Below are positions 33,701 to 45,851 of a DNA stretch of 64,000 bases, one piece after another. The first letter of the stretch is position 1. Each line of letters starts with the position of its first letter. The stretch lies in assembly GCA_020881915.1 (NCBI GenBank), contig JAJFPB010000003.1, positions 434,001-498,000 on the forward strand. The letters are read 5' to 3'. This DNA comes from Paramyrothecium sp. XJ0827 (lineage: Eukaryota; Ascomycota; Sordariomycetes; Hypocreales; Stachybotryaceae). Under the pieces are notes generated by a model. It did no database searches and was not told the DNA's origin. It worked only from the letters and a program-made list of their open reading frames with translations. A program made the position numbers and the translations under genes.

Positions 33701-33936
33701 CAAGTGCGCGTGGGAGACGGCGGGATCGGGGCAGGGCCATGGTCGTCCAGCGTGGGCGGGTAGACAGCCTCGGCGGCAGCAGCAGACCAGGGCACGATGG
33801 GCCTTGCTGTATTGTCGGTATCAAAGACGGGCCCTACGACGACTGGCCGCGATTGAGGGAGCTCTTGCTTGGCCTGCAAGACGGCAGCGTCGGCCGTAGG
33901 GACGAAGGACAGGCGCTGGCCATTGGCATGAGGCAT
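30775..33936 (-). CDS. Hybrid two-component sensor histidine kinase
   Basis: Exons 33936-33421 and 33357-30775 (1032 residues) joined across a 63-bp GTACGT...TAG intron. The start is the first ATG in the frame; an upstream extension to about 34038 lacks an ATG. The order is: an Ala/Pro-rich N-terminus, then the KIGGLRSYAGVPL to LGSLCVAS stretch (residues ~190-225), which looks like the end of a GAF-type sensor. The HisKA H-box FLRGMTHQLRTPIHG has its histidine near 418. The HATPase has its N-box near 567, the DTGCGI box near 597, and GLGLTLA. The C-terminal receiver has VLLVDDNAINL, the phospho-acceptor in VLMDLQMP, and LVKPVG. It should autophosphorylate and relay through an HPt protein. The signal is unknown. 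A 483-residue antisense frame (32515-33966) is a shadow. Confidence 0.9.
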
Positions 33937-36505
33937 CGCTGCTGCTGCTGGAGGAGCGAGCCGTAGGGGCGGGGGAGAGGGCAAATTACTCTGCGTCCGA
34001 GCTACAGCGCATTGTCCGAAGTAACCAGAGCCGTACACGCAGCGAGTTTGGTTTCGAGGTCAGACGGTTGAGATGTGACGTGATATGATGTGCAGTGAAG
34101 TGACTGACTTGCGGGGATCGGCGTGTGGCGCTGGGGAAATTGGTGATGGGGACAAGCCGAGGCCACGAGGAGTGGCAAGGGAAATGGAAAATTCGGACAG
34201 GGCCCCGTAGCGTAGTGCATGTTGTGACAGGATGCGGATACTGGTCAACAAGCCCGATGTGTCCGGCTCGAGCTGGTGGAGAGGATCGATCTAAGCTCGC
34301 CTGCCCCATTCCGGCCGGAACTTGCCAGGCGACCCAATTCCAATTCTGCCCTGCTCTGCCCTGACAAAGACAGAGTCCCTCTCGCCGGATCTGGTTCCGC
34401 AACTCCACATTCAAAGTGCCGCTTATCCTTGGACCGGTCTAGACCCCATGGCGAACCAACTCAAAACAACTAGCATGGTCGAGCTGGACACGAGGGGCTT
34501 CAGCGTGGTTGCGTGAAATTGTTTCTTTGTCTGATGATAACAAGCGCAAACAGACAGGCATGCGAAAAGATCGGCGCATCACGAGTTGTCTGAACTGAGC
34601 GGTTATTTTGTGTTGCTGAGTTGATGCGCTAGGGGAAGAAATCACCGTGCCCTGCACCCTGTGAGCTGGATCGTCATCATCGCAAAAAAGCAGAGTTCAC
34701 GAATTGGGTCACTGAGAAACGCATCGAATATGCCAACGAAGACCAATTACCTCTAAAATCATACCCTGGCCAGGTCCTCTTACACCTCTGCGATCCTGGT
34801 AAAGGAAGACAGAAGTCAATGGAGCCCCATATCTCTTTAGGAGACAACATTTCAAATAAATCGCCTATCGCGGATACCTTATGGAGGAAACCAGACTGGC
34901 CCACGGAATCATTGAGCTCCACTGACATTGCGTTAGATTCTCGGCAGTTCATTAGATTGTTAAACCATCGTCGACGCCATGATCTGGATATGTGCAGCCG
35001 TTAGGCAAATCCGCAGGTTTGAGCCGCAGCAGTATCGGGGTGAGTCCAGCGTCAATTGCAGGTTCCACTGCGAGATCACGAACAAATTAATTCACCTAAA
35101 ATTTGCCGAGTTCGCGCTCCAACCTTTTGAAAGCTTTTCTTTATCTCTAGGCATGTCAAATGTATTCTGCTCGACGCACATGTTCTGTTCCTATGTTATT
35201 GGGGAACTCGCGCTGGGCGGACATTGGGGATACGGTCTTGAGATGTCATTTGACGTTCTACTACACATGGGGGCGGTGGAGAACTGCTATTGTTGCAATT
35301 ACGCAATGCTGCTTTTGGCTTCTTTACCATGGTGGTACTAAGAGCCTACGATGAGGAAAGTAAAGGCGTCTAGTGGCATTTTGATTCCATTGATGCTTCG
35401 CAACAGGATCTAGTACCGGAACACCGGACCTCCATTCACAAGGAATGGGATAAGACACTATTCTCAAGAGCGCGATGTTTGGTAGGGTGGTCCGAGATCG
35501 GCAATATTCTACCTGGACCCCAACGAATGCTAGAAAATCATTGTGTCGCCTACAGCGTTGATAATACGAGGCATCTACTTCTCCTGACTTTGCATAAGCA
35601 GGGTATCGAGGTCGGGGAGCAAGCAGGGCTCTCTCTTAGTCCAATCAATGTATTCATCCCAGAAGTTCGAACTTAACAATGCCGTTGGAACCTCCAATGA
35701 TCTGTACCGTCGAAAATGTACCTCGAAAGCATATACTTGAGCTACGGCAAGGTGGCTCTCATTATCGACAATAAGTCAAAACCGTGCTGGTTTATGCCCT
35801 TGCTCAGCCGGCCTTTACATTTATGCCATCGATGGGTTCAAAATATAGTTCAAAAAATAATGCCCGAATCCGGAGCAATCCTCGTCCGTATGCGAAGCCA
35901 TCATTAAATGGCACCAAAAGCGGTTTTGAGAGCTACTGTAGAAAAGGGTGATGTTGTTGTCTGTGGTTCACGGGGAAGCGACCAAGAGAAGTTGATATTG
36001 ATATAGCTATGGTCTCAAATCAATACTAATGTCCTAAACAAGGCAAGGGCAAGCGAACATTCATACGACAATTGGATCTATATGTCCGATATAATGGCTC
36101 TAGTCAAGGAGCCTGGCAGAGGCAGTGCCTGGAAGAAATTCCAAGAACACAAGGTATAGGCTAGTGGCAGTGAATAATCGAGAAGGTTGACGTGTTTGGA
36201 GTTTGATTCAATATCGGACACGCCATCGAGCCAACCTGACAGTGATAACAACCACAATATCACTGCATGGATGCAGGTGCTACGTCTTACTAACTGGTAG
36301 ATTTAGATTGCAGCGCATCTACAATGCCTTGCGGACCTGGTATCAAAGGCAGGATACAGTAGCGAAGATTCTCACACCGGACATTATACATTCGATAGTA
36401 ACATTACATGGAAAGTGATCTTCTACCAAGCTCAAGTCAACCTCATCATCAGTAGCTAGTGTTCTGCAACCTTTTCTACCTTTTTTGCACCCTTCTCTTC
36501 TCTTT
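33937..36505. other. Gene-poor region, only weak open frames
   Basis: Includes the 5' region of the histidine kinase gene. Several frames of 60-120 codons exist on both strands (for example 34979-35341 plus and 34677-34952 minus), but none shows a domain, convincing intron structure or signal peptide. Composition is normal, so this is not RIPped DNA; it may be an eroded gene. Confidence 0.4.
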
Positions 36506-36872
36506 TCATTGTTTCCATCTGAAAATTGCCTCTTCCCACCCAACTCTTCTCTTTAGACACACCTTGATATCCTCAACAGGTTTGAGAGACGTCAGAGGGA
36601 GCTTCGACCTGTCCATCTCTGGGATATCAAAAATGGTTGTTGTAGGCGTCATGTCGAAGCCAAGCAACACACTACCTACAAAGTTGAGAACTTCAGAAGA
36701 CGCAAAATTCCGACCTGGGCAAAGCGTGTTGCCACCGCCAAACGGTCTGAACGCTGCAGCCCGCCGAGCCCTTTGCTCCTTGGTGAGCATTTGAGTCTTG
36801 AGGAACCGTGTGTGGTCAAAGACATGGGCATCAGCTCCCCACGTCGTTGGATCGTAACGCACTCGCAACTTA
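36506..36872 (-). pseudogene. Cytochrome P450, 3'-terminal fragment
   Basis: About 120 residues of the C-terminal end of a P450. LRVRYDPTTWGADAHVF precedes the heme-binding loop FRPFGGGNTLCPGRNFA, with its cysteine ligand and the following L-helix, and a normal C-terminus ends at 36506. A plausible splice acceptor lies at 36872. Upstream (36873-37430) no I-helix, ExxR or N-terminal anchor can be found in any frame, and the divergent MFS gene starts at 37434. At least 350 residues are missing, so it is a truncated gene. The fragment itself has no stop, so the loss may be fairly recent. Confidence 0.75.
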
Positions 36873-37433
36873 CTGCAAAAAACAGTCCTTTCAGCCAAGT
36901 CAACTACCAAGCAGATTCGTCTAGGGTTTGGAGTTTCATTACTAAAATACACCGGAAACACGTTTACAGCCCCAGGCCGCCAGTTAAAACCCCATGGTCA
37001 TGCCATGATCATGGGCGCAACCGCGGGGCAGGCAAGGGCGGCCGAATCCCCAATCGAACCGGATTATCTCCTTACTATTTCCGTCATAGGGATATGGAAT
37101 CATATCCTTATTGGCCTGCACCGGAACTTTTGCGCGGGAGGTAGCCACGGGGCAGATATTTACCATTCACCGTCTTACCTTCCTGTTCTGGCAAGGTTCG
37201 ATTATAGGTGGAGCCCGACCTTGCCGCCTTCTACTGGGTACAGCTCACATTGCACAAAACAAAAAATCCTAAGCCCACCATACTGTTTGCGGACAATCGT
37301 ATTGGCGGTTAGATTGCCCTGAACGTTGGTTTTTCTTAAAACTGGACGGTGTTGTCCTCGAGTGTCCGTATTTCTCCCTTTCTAGAAACATCTTATCGGC
37401 CTCCCTACGAGCGACTCCTGGCGCTGATACAGC
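36873..37433. promoter_or_regulatory. Region between P450 fragment and MFS gene
   Basis: Must contain the promoter of the plus-strand MFS gene and the breakpoint of the P450 fragment. No specific motif identified. Confidence 0.4.
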
Positions 37434-39206
37434 ATGGACGACAAGAAGGATTGTCCAAACTTGCCTGGCACTGATAGCCTACCGACCAAAATGCCCGAGA
37501 CGACCAGTAGTGATAATGAGAATGGCGAGGGCCAAGCGCCTTCACCCGAAAATGGCCCCGAAGCACCTAACAGTCAAGATCCTTATATTGTCAATTGGGA
37601 CGGGCCCAACGACCCCGAGAATCCCACTAATTGGCCACTTGGCAAAGTAGTCACTGTTGTGACGATTGTTTCTGTTATAACATTCCTCAGGTTAATCGAT
37701 TGGTTTTCCCTTTCCGGTTTCACTCGCTAAATGGACAGTGCTCTATCCTCGTCGATATTCGCCCCGGGCATCCTACAGGTTCTACACGACTTCGAGTCGA
37801 CGAGTTCCGAACTTGGCTCCTTCATTGTCTCCGTCTTCGTTATTGGTTACGGGTTGGGACCGTTATTCATTGCACCACTCTCAGAAATATACGGCCGCCT
37901 CCTGGTGTATCACGTCTGCAGTACCCTCTTTGTTATATTCAGCGCGGCGTGCGCCGTGTCCTCCAACCTGCCCGCCTTGGTGGTGTTCCGGTTGTTCGCT
38001 GGTCTAGCCGGCAGTTGTCCCTTAGCTCTCAGCGCGGGAACTATTGCTGACATCATTCCGTATGAGAAGCGTGGCAAGGCCATGGCCGCTTGGACTTTTG
38101 GTCCCCTTCTGGGTCCCGTGGTTGGACCAATCGGTCAGTAGCTGACCTTTATTAGCATCTTCCTCCGTTCTCTGACAGATGGCATAACTAGCGGGCGGAT
38201 ATCTTATCCAGGCGAAAGGCTGGCGGTGGTCATTTTGGGTTGTAACTATAGCGGTATGTCTGGGCGGTGACATGATGTGTGCGCGATCTAACAACAAACA
38301 CTTAACAGGGTGGCGTTGTCTTGGTCTTTTCTATCGTCTTTATGCACGAAACTCATGCCTATACTATTCTTAACCGAAGGACAAAGAAGCTTCGCAGGGA
38401 AACAGGTAACCTACAACTTCGGTCTGTCCTGAATAAAGGAGTATCTTCGAGAAAACTCTTAATGACGGCTATCGTACGTCCGTCAAAAATGCTCATTTGT
38501 TCGCCTATTATTTTCCTTTTTTCCTTTTACATGTTCATAGTATATGGCTATCTCTATCTTATCTTTACAGCCATCCCAATTATATTTGCGAGCAATTATA
38601 GCTTCTCAACTGGCTCGATCGGCTTAACATACATCGGCCTCGGTGTCGGTTCGTTTGCCGGCGTTTTATTTTCCGGGGCAAGCTCAGATCGAATAGCGCG
38701 GCACATGAAGGTCAAGGCGGGCGGAGTGCCGAAGCCTGAGTACCGTCTACCCTTGGTTGTGCTTGGGTCCTTTATTGTCCCTATTGGCTTGTTCTGGATC
38801 GGCTGGACAGCCGAATTCCGCCTGCATTGGATTCTCCCCGTCATCGGCACATCAATCCTGAGCCTCGGAGTGACCCTTGCTTTCGTGAGTCGAATTAAGT
38901 GGCTTATAATTGCCTATGCTTGGTACAACCAGTAGCTAATGATAACTACAGATGGCTAGCTTGACATACTTGGTCGATGCCTATGATGTGTATGCTGCCT
39001 CTGCCGTAGCCGCCAGCATATTCCTACGTTCTTTAGGCGGTGCACTGTTGCCACTTGCAGGAGGTCCGATGTTCTTCGCGTTGGGTATTGGTTGGGAAAG
39101 CTCCTTGCTGGCTTTTGTTGCAATTGCTATGATACCGGTGCCGATCGTTTTTCTAAAGTACGGAGAGCGCATCCGTCAAATAATTTTTTTCAACGTAAAG
39201 TTTTAA
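37434..39206 (+). CDS. MFS transporter, DHA1-like multidrug type
   Basis: Five exons: 37434-37690, 37739-38133, 38192-38253, 38309-38884 and 38952-39206 (514 residues). All junctions are GT-AG and the frame is open throughout. The N-terminal ~75 residues are hydrophilic and end in the family signature VNWDGPNDPENPTNWP. Next come SSSIFAPGI (helix 1), YGLGPLFIAPLSEIYGR (motif A region), GWRWSFWV, and the two six-helix halves. This fits the 12-TM DHA1 plasma-membrane H+ antiporters that export drugs, polyamines or metabolites. It is head-to-head with a P450 relic, which may once have been its pathway partner. Substrate unknown. Confidence 0.87.
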
Positions 39207-41277
39207 CGCCTATCAACGGAGCGTAACTGCCCTAGATAATTTTTTAGGGCATAAGCCTGACTTGTACTGATGGGACGGGCTGATATCAAATTACAGCGAC
39301 TGGCGCCGTTGGGAAACGGGAGAACTGGTCTTCTATACCCAGCGTATGTAGTATATACCTGGGGATCTCGATCTTTCATATTCTGCGGTGCAGTAAGATA
39401 TTAGATCGTCAAAGCATTGCCAGCTGTAATAACAGGGGACGGGATGGGTCCTTCTATTATCCCTTTCCAGACACTATTACACAATCCCGGGCCGTCATGA
39501 CCCAACTACATGTTCGGCTTTGCTATTATGGGGAGCCGCATACCACAGTCTTTAGACTGCTTCATATTAGCTATGAGGCTAGGGAATCGTCGGGTTAGCT
39601 TCATCGGCCCTGCATGTCTAGGCCATGTCACCTTCCGCGCTATACACCCAACTGCATCGCAGTAGCCCGATAAGTCCAGTACGACATTACATATTCACCA
39701 TCAGACAACGGTTAACTACGAAACGGGGTCTCATGCTCTGTGAACTGTTGCAGCGTCGGAAAGGCTCACACTACAATTGCTGGTGAGCTGGGCCCTGTTG
39801 GTGATGTTGTTGCCGCATTATATTATCCCTACTCCACCATGCCGATACACTTACCGTTATCAATCATCCTAATTCGTATTTATAAGCTTGCTGGTCTAAA
39901 ACACATCTGTGATCAGTTAGTGCATATGCGGCTATATCACATCTCACACGGGGTTGAGGCGCATCGTTGTAAAAGTCAGCCCATTACCCAACTGAACACA
40001 GGGGGTCAACAGTAGAGAGAACAATTAAGAGACATCTGTCACCGTACTATCTGGACAAATGAGGAATGTGCTGGATTAGACATGGATACTTCTGTGCCCG
40101 TAATTCCTGTTCTCCCCGATCATGATATTTCCGCACGATAATACCGGCTCCCTTGTCTCATAACATTAGGTCTCGAGCTTCGCACTGCGGCTGGTGGGTT
40201 GCCGTGCATTACTAGCGCCATGCGGTCGGTCGCTCGTGCATGGAACACAGTAGCAGTAGACCATACACAATCGTCTCAACTCACAGCATGCGTTACTAGT
40301 GCCATGCGGTCGGTCGCTCGTGCATGGCATACAGTAGCAGTAGAGCATACACAACCGTCTTCACTCACAGCGTGCGTAACTATTCAATGGCGTATAAGGG
40401 GGGGGGTCCCTGCTGGCCTGCGTAACCTCCGACTGACGCGTGGGGGCATTGTATGCACAAGTGTCCAGCACTGCAAGCAAGGGTATGCGTAGGCTGTCCC
40501 ACAGCGGAAGCCCATATTAGCAGGCGGAAGTATTCGCCTGCATCCCGCGCGTGTAGGGCATGCGTGCCATCCAATGACACTATATCAATACTCCACTGGT
40601 TTGGACGTATCGTAACTAACAAGAGCCTGACGAGTAAGATGGTCCTTTATGCTCACCTCCGACGCTTCTCGCATCGGTGGCGCGAAACAAATCAACTGGT
40701 ACTTATGGAACTAAAAAAAAAACATTGACTTACCCTTACCTATCTCAGTAGAGTATTAGAATGTGCAGTTACGATGAATTGTGCAAGTGCTTGCTGACGG
40801 AATACGATAAGCATTCACGCTGCATGAGCTCGGGTCTGTTGCAGACTCCATCGGCCCGTAGGCATCGTGAACAATGCGCGCTGGCTTAGCGTATCCGGCA
40901 TGTTGGTTTGCCTAATAGGGCTAAAATAACTTGCTTGTAGTGTTGAGGACGATGTGATTGGGTAGATATTCACATCATCAGTAAACACACCCATGTAGAG
41001 ACCGGGTAGCCGGCACTCTCACCAGTGCGTTTACAAGTGTTTTCAGCCTACACTGATGGCGCAAACATGCAACACCAGAACCCTGATGACCAGCATGTAC
41101 TGTCCTCGCTACCTCGATTCCATTAACCGAGGTTGATTATTATGAGTCCTTTCAAGGTGCCTGGCCGGTATCAAAATCTCGCGCTAGATCCCGAAGCCAG
41201 TATTCCCAAAGTTTAAGCACTGCCATGCCGGATGCATGGCATGATCAGCTTTCCAATAAACACCTTCAACGTCAGCT
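39207..41277. other. Gene-poor region with an 84-bp tandem duplication
   Basis: No supported gene. The only structure seen is the two-copy repeat at about 40205-40378. A run of G near 40397-40405 and a poly-A near 40711 are simple sequence. Confidence 0.4.
40205..40378. repeat. Tandem duplication, two 84-bp units
   Basis: The block around GCCATGCGGTCGGTCGCTCG occurs at about 40217 and again 84 bp later, and the whole intervening unit is repeated with a few substitutions. The start of a third unit (GCGTAACTA) follows. Not coding as far as can be seen. Confidence 0.8.
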
Positions 41278-41640
41278 ATGTTCTACGAAATTGAGACATC
41301 AGAGGTCATGAGGCTTACTACAGAATCCTCGTTGAGCGTCCCCAGCGATACATTTCCATCAACTTTCATTGGCGGAATTCCGCACTCGGGTGACGATAGC
41401 TCTCACTTCTCGTCTCGACCTGTGGCTCGTTCTCAACTGGACAAACCCAGGTGCTTTGAACACGGCTGCGGAGGTCGAACCTTTTCATGCCCAGAGAACT
41501 ACAGGCGTCATATCAGAGAGAAAAAAGGCATTCCAGATGCCGTCTGTATGTTTTGCCTCACTCCCTTCACCCGGAAAAGTAACCGGGATACCCACATCTT
41601 AACCGGTAGATGCAAGGTACAGAACGCATATCAGATATGA
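41278..41640 (+). CDS. Small C2H2-type zinc-finger protein
   Basis: A 120-residue frame from an ATG at 41278. Two finger-like units fill the C-terminal half: CFEHGCGGRTFSCPENYRRHIREKKG (spacing like a C2H2 finger) and CMFCLTPFTRKSNRDTHILTGRC, whose last ligand is Cys instead of His. The N-terminal half is Ser/Thr-rich. This resembles short fungal C2H2 proteins of unknown role, possibly nuclear. It is isolated in a gene-poor stretch, so it could also be a relic of a longer regulator, but the frame is intact. Confidence 0.55.
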   Translation: MFYEIETSEVMRLTTESSLSVPSDTFPSTFIGGIPHSGDDSSHFSSRPVARSQLDKPRCFEHGCGGRTFSCPENYRRHIREKKGIPDAVCMFCLTPFTRKSNRDTHILTGRCKVQNAYQI

Positions 41641-43610
41641 TTAGAATGGCTCGCGGGTGCTTGTGGAAAGGATGATTCAACCCGATACTATTATATAAAG
41701 GCTTACCATCCCGAAATGCGGATACGTATACGGACACAGCCAGAGCTGCTATCTTCTGGGAAAATGGTATGTGAATCAAGCTTTTATAGAGGACTACAGC
41801 TATCCACTTGTCAGTTGTGGGCGACCTAATCAATTTCTTATTAGAGCTATTAGGGTTATTCTTACGGCAGAGCTTCATATTCTCAGTAGATGGGCCTGGA
41901 GTCATGGCTAAGAACGCATTACAAGCTGGAATTATTATATAAAGTACATCCTGTCTTTCTTCGATGCTGTTACAAAACCCCCATTTTCTATTCATATAGC
42001 TAGGCGATCCCATTGAATCAAATCTTGGCAGTATTATGACGCACGTGAAAGATATTGACTTATGAAAACTAAAAGGCTGAAGACCCGTAGGAGACGGATT
42101 TTATATACCGTAAACGACCAAGCAGACCTAGACCTTGCATAGCTCAGCCAGCGAATCTGTTTGCTTATCCGACGCGTGATTCTGGCTTGACCATTAATAT
42201 GTTATCAATATTAGCTCCGGAACGTCTAGGGGCCTGTTTTTCGTAGGTCAAGAACAGCAGGTGGGAAACATGCTTCACCCCGATCTTGTAAATATAGTTA
42301 TTCGAAATTTGGCTTTTCTGTACATCTACCTTAAAATTCGTTAAATACTATCCAAGACTATTAGAATTAGGGACAAAGGCGATAGTGACGAATGCAACGA
42401 CCGACATGTTTAATCCCTGCGGGTTGGTCACTTGGCTATGATCCTCCTCTAATGAAGGTTTAATACCCCGTATGTACAGAGAGACTTACTCCTTATGCTT
42501 CTGCCTTCAACTAGTTATCGGATTGAGCCCATATTAGTGACGAACTGCATTCAAAACTAGTCGGGCCAAAACGTGACGCAGTTAATTGAGGGTTCGTGGC
42601 CAAGGCCGGCGCTGTAACAACCCGGGATCGAATGGACCCATTTTTAAGTTTTCGCGCCAAGAGCGCTATTTAGTGGTGTCCATGTTTGAGAGCCCAGACC
42701 GGCTCAGCAGTGCTCGCACGAACATTCCTCATTTTTAGTCCATGTCGCCCAGGACTTTATTCTGATCTCGGCTAGCTAGGAACTTTTAACGTAGCGTTGC
42801 TGCCTGCCTATAACCTACTTCTATCCGAGTAGTGGAATGTGCTCCGGCATACAGGCATAACTTTGCGAAGAGATCCCTGGATCAATGCGGTACGGGAAGG
42901 ATTTAAAGAACATTAGCCTCGCAGTAGTATGCCAATTTGGCCGAAATAGATAGCAGTTCTAGAACACGTTAATACCAAAGAAAGCGGGGCCGATGGGCGC
43001 ACAATAACTAGTATCGGATAATAATGCAATGTCTACTAAATGTTGAGGTGGGTACGTAAGAAGCTGCTAACATGTAGTCTAGATCTTTCGGAGGCTAGAT
43101 CATGGAGCCATTCGCGTTTTACTGTTTACGATAGCACATCGCATTTTGTGGTAATTGTGAAAATCAGAAACTGAATTAACTCGTAAGCTTTAACTGTGTA
43201 TATGCAAGAAGTTTCGTAATGCTATCGCTCAATATATGGGTGGCCAGAAGGAAGCGTACCAATAACAACAGCTCGAACACTCGTAGCCAACAGCTTCCAA
43301 GTTAGCGTTTGGCATCTGCCCGCGATCTCGAGTGACGCATTGACAAGAAAATGACTCATATCTGGTATCAGACATGGTGGGTATGCGGCTCTATTGTGTT
43401 AGTAAGGACAAAATTACCTATTTCAGGGCTGCGTTCTGGCGACGACCAGGGTAGATTGGGTGACTAACTGACAGTGGCAAAGTGTGGGGGCTCTATTTCA
43501 ATGAATGCCCATCAGTCGCCGGCTTAAAAACGCCCGCGTTGGCCTGCTGTTTGCCTATAGCCGCAGTAGGTGCCATTCATTCTCGAGCAAGTAGGCACGG
43601 ACAGGACAGA
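41641..43610. other. Gene-poor region
   Basis: No supported coding sequence, tRNA or repeat. A minus-strand frame at 41567-42013 has no recognisable domain and overlaps the C2H2 gene. Confidence 0.4.
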
Positions 43611-44448
43611 ATGGTGAGAATCCTTTGTCTGCACGGCTATGGCACAAGCGGCATCATATTAGAGGCGCAAACGAGTATGCCGCGTTTTCCTAAATTGTCT
43701 ACCATTCTATTACTAATTAGGACACCCCATTCAATCAGGTCTCATACGTCGCTTCCTTGATACAGATACGAGGGTTTGTTACGAGTTTGACTTTGTTGAC
43801 GCCCCGAATCCTATGCCCTCGACCAATGATCTTCAGCATTACTATCGGCCGCCGTATTTCAAGTACTGGTCTATCGACCACTCCATCAATGACATCGCAG
43901 CTGCGCGTCGGTGGTTAAACGACTACGTAGCAACGAATGGCCCCTATGATGGCTTGATGATGTTTTCACAGGGCTGCACTCTCGGCCTGAGCACACTATT
44001 GCATACTGAGCGTGAGTCGGCAGCGAACCCCCACATTTTCAGATTCGCCATTTTTATTTGCGGCCTTCCGTCGCTGGAGGAGCTGCAACAAGTTCTAGGC
44101 TTTGGGGTTGTATCGGAAGCCTGGGGACACAATTCAGTCACAATGACAGGGGGAGCTTTTGCCATGGCCAAGCCTGCCCATGTGGACGAGGATCTCAATG
44201 CCTTTGTTACCTCGCGTTTCGGGGCAGTCATCACTGGTCCATACAGGGTTAACATCCCTACTCTGCATATCGTTGGCGCAAAAGACCCCCTTTTCGAAAA
44301 GGGTTTGCAGTTAGCTAGCCTTTGTTGTAAACCGGATATCCGAATGGTGTTTAATCATGGTGGTGGTCATGAGATCCCACGCAATAGAACCACCAGTCCA
44401 CAGATTGCGGAATTGATTAGATGGGTATCGTCACGACATGGGCAGTAG
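43611..44448 (+). CDS. FSH1-type serine hydrolase (alpha/beta hydrolase)
   Basis: Exons 43611-43674 and 43721-44448 (263 residues) joined across a 46-bp intron. The N-terminus MVRILCLHGYGTSG is the strand and oxyanion loop typical of the FSH1/DUF341 family. The nucleophile elbow reads MMFSQGCTLG, so the serine is present but the first Gly of GxSxG is Met. The acid is likely the Asp of VGAKDPLF and the base the His of GGGHEIPR. FYEFDFVDAP-like text after the first exon also fits the family. Family members are small cytosolic serine hydrolases; several fungal ones release products from PKS or NRPS enzymes. The substrate here is unknown and no synthase is nearby. Confidence 0.8.
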
Positions 44449-44669
44449 GGTGTATCCTTGTTTTACAGCAGCATTATATATAAAGCATTTCCTTCTTTCA
44501 GCTACAGAGTACGTAAATCTACAGCATGTTTTGATCCATTTGCTGTGATCCAATTGCTCCATATCACCCTGGGATAGGGGTCGAGCTGGCGTGAGATAAG
44601 GGGGTTGAGAGCCCGGAACGGTAACGCCATAGGGAGAGTCTGCGGTGGAGGCTCGGCCAGGTCGCTCAG
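44449..44669. other. Intergenic
   Basis: 3' region of the hydrolase gene; nothing else seen. Confidence 0.4.
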
Positions 44670-44890
44670 GCGCTCATGGGGAGCAGGCCCGCCTCGTTGC
44701 GGACCATGAACTTAGCCAGTTCCGACTTATCTTAACGGGACGGAAACCCTTGCCAATCTGCACCATTCAGTATCCCTTCTTCTCCCTCGCCTTGTTGGCC
44801 ACGACCTGGACATCGAGCTGCATCATGGTGCAGCGCACATGCGTCTTGTCGACGGCCATGCCCTTCTTGGTCGCTGGCACGCCGGCACGG
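44670..44890 (-). pseudogene. Broken fragment of mitochondrial ribosomal protein uL3 (bL3m) gene
   Basis: The minus-strand translation gives ATKKGMAVDKTHVRCTMMQLD, then VQVVANKAREKKGY, then an in-frame TGA (44767-44769) where uL3 proteins have Trp, then MVQIGKGF. After a frameshift, AKFMVRNEAGLLPMSA follows. This order and these motifs match the middle of mitochondrial uL3 (yeast MRPL9 type). About 70 residues survive, and both ends are missing, so it is a dead partial copy. The functional gene should be elsewhere, since this protein is needed for mitochondrial translation. Confidence 0.65.
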
Positions 44891-45851
44891 AGCTTCCAAG
44901 AATTGGGCGCCGCTACTCAGCAATGTGCAAATACTCCCAGCTCTCGCTTAAGGGGTGGATCCATGGAGGGATCTCGTTACACCCATGTGCGCCCGACCAA
45001 CGGACGATGCCTCCCCACACATTTGATCTGTGGGCGGGGAGAGGGATGTAGGATTCGGGTGTCCACTTGCTCCGATTCAGACGTTGTTCGAGGGCGGACG
45101 ATTTGCGATCTTGAAGCTAATGTATGAGTTGCACTCTAGATTAGGTCGATAAATGTGCAAACTTTAAATTTGAGCAGTATACCCGGCCCCTCTGTTACGG
45201 GGTATGCCGAACGCTGCTTTACATAACACCATTTTGCCTTATAGGGAGAGCAGACGGGAGCCTTAGCAAAAGTACAACGGGCGTCGTCCGACCTGAACCC
45301 AGCTGATGGTACGGCGCATTTGCGCTCGGACCTTTTGACGGAAACGGGAGAACTTTTGCGTTCCTGCAAGCCGGGATAGCGGGATTGGTAAGATTCTACC
45401 TATCTGCCAGGGGTCGATTGTGTCCTGTAGCAACCAACAATACACTCAGCACCTATCGGAATTTTACGTGACGAACTCGTTACAGCACGTGCTCTATGCC
45501 TCTGGCGCCCTGTAGTACTGGTAGTAGTCGTAGTATTCGTGCCTTGTTCGCCTACACCAAACCAGGTTCATTGGTATCCCCGCACATGGTTTGAGCCCAG
45601 CCGCCCCCTCCCTTACACGTATGCCAACTACCGGACACACCCGAAGGATATCCTTGCCTTTGCACGCCATTTCGTCTGAGGCAGAGGATCCGTTATGAGC
45701 TAGCTTAGACTACATTCGACAGCACAGGGCACAGACTCGTGATCTACTCCGCTTGCCCTCGACGCTTGCCGTCAACGCTCTTGTGATTTTCCTTCCGTCA
45801 TCGATCCGGTAGAAAGAAGGGGAGTATTCGACGTACACGACAGCTACCGCC
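44891..45851. other. Intergenic between uL3m relic and OPT pseudogene
   Basis: No supported gene. Presumably includes the former promoter of the OPT gene. Confidence 0.4.

Noticed and set aside
32515..33966. 483-codon plus-strand open frame
   Set aside because: Exactly antisense to the histidine kinase, with no domain and biased composition; a shadow of GC-rich coding DNA.
44645..45127. 160-codon plus-strand open frame
   Set aside because: Antisense to the uL3m relic and without any domain.
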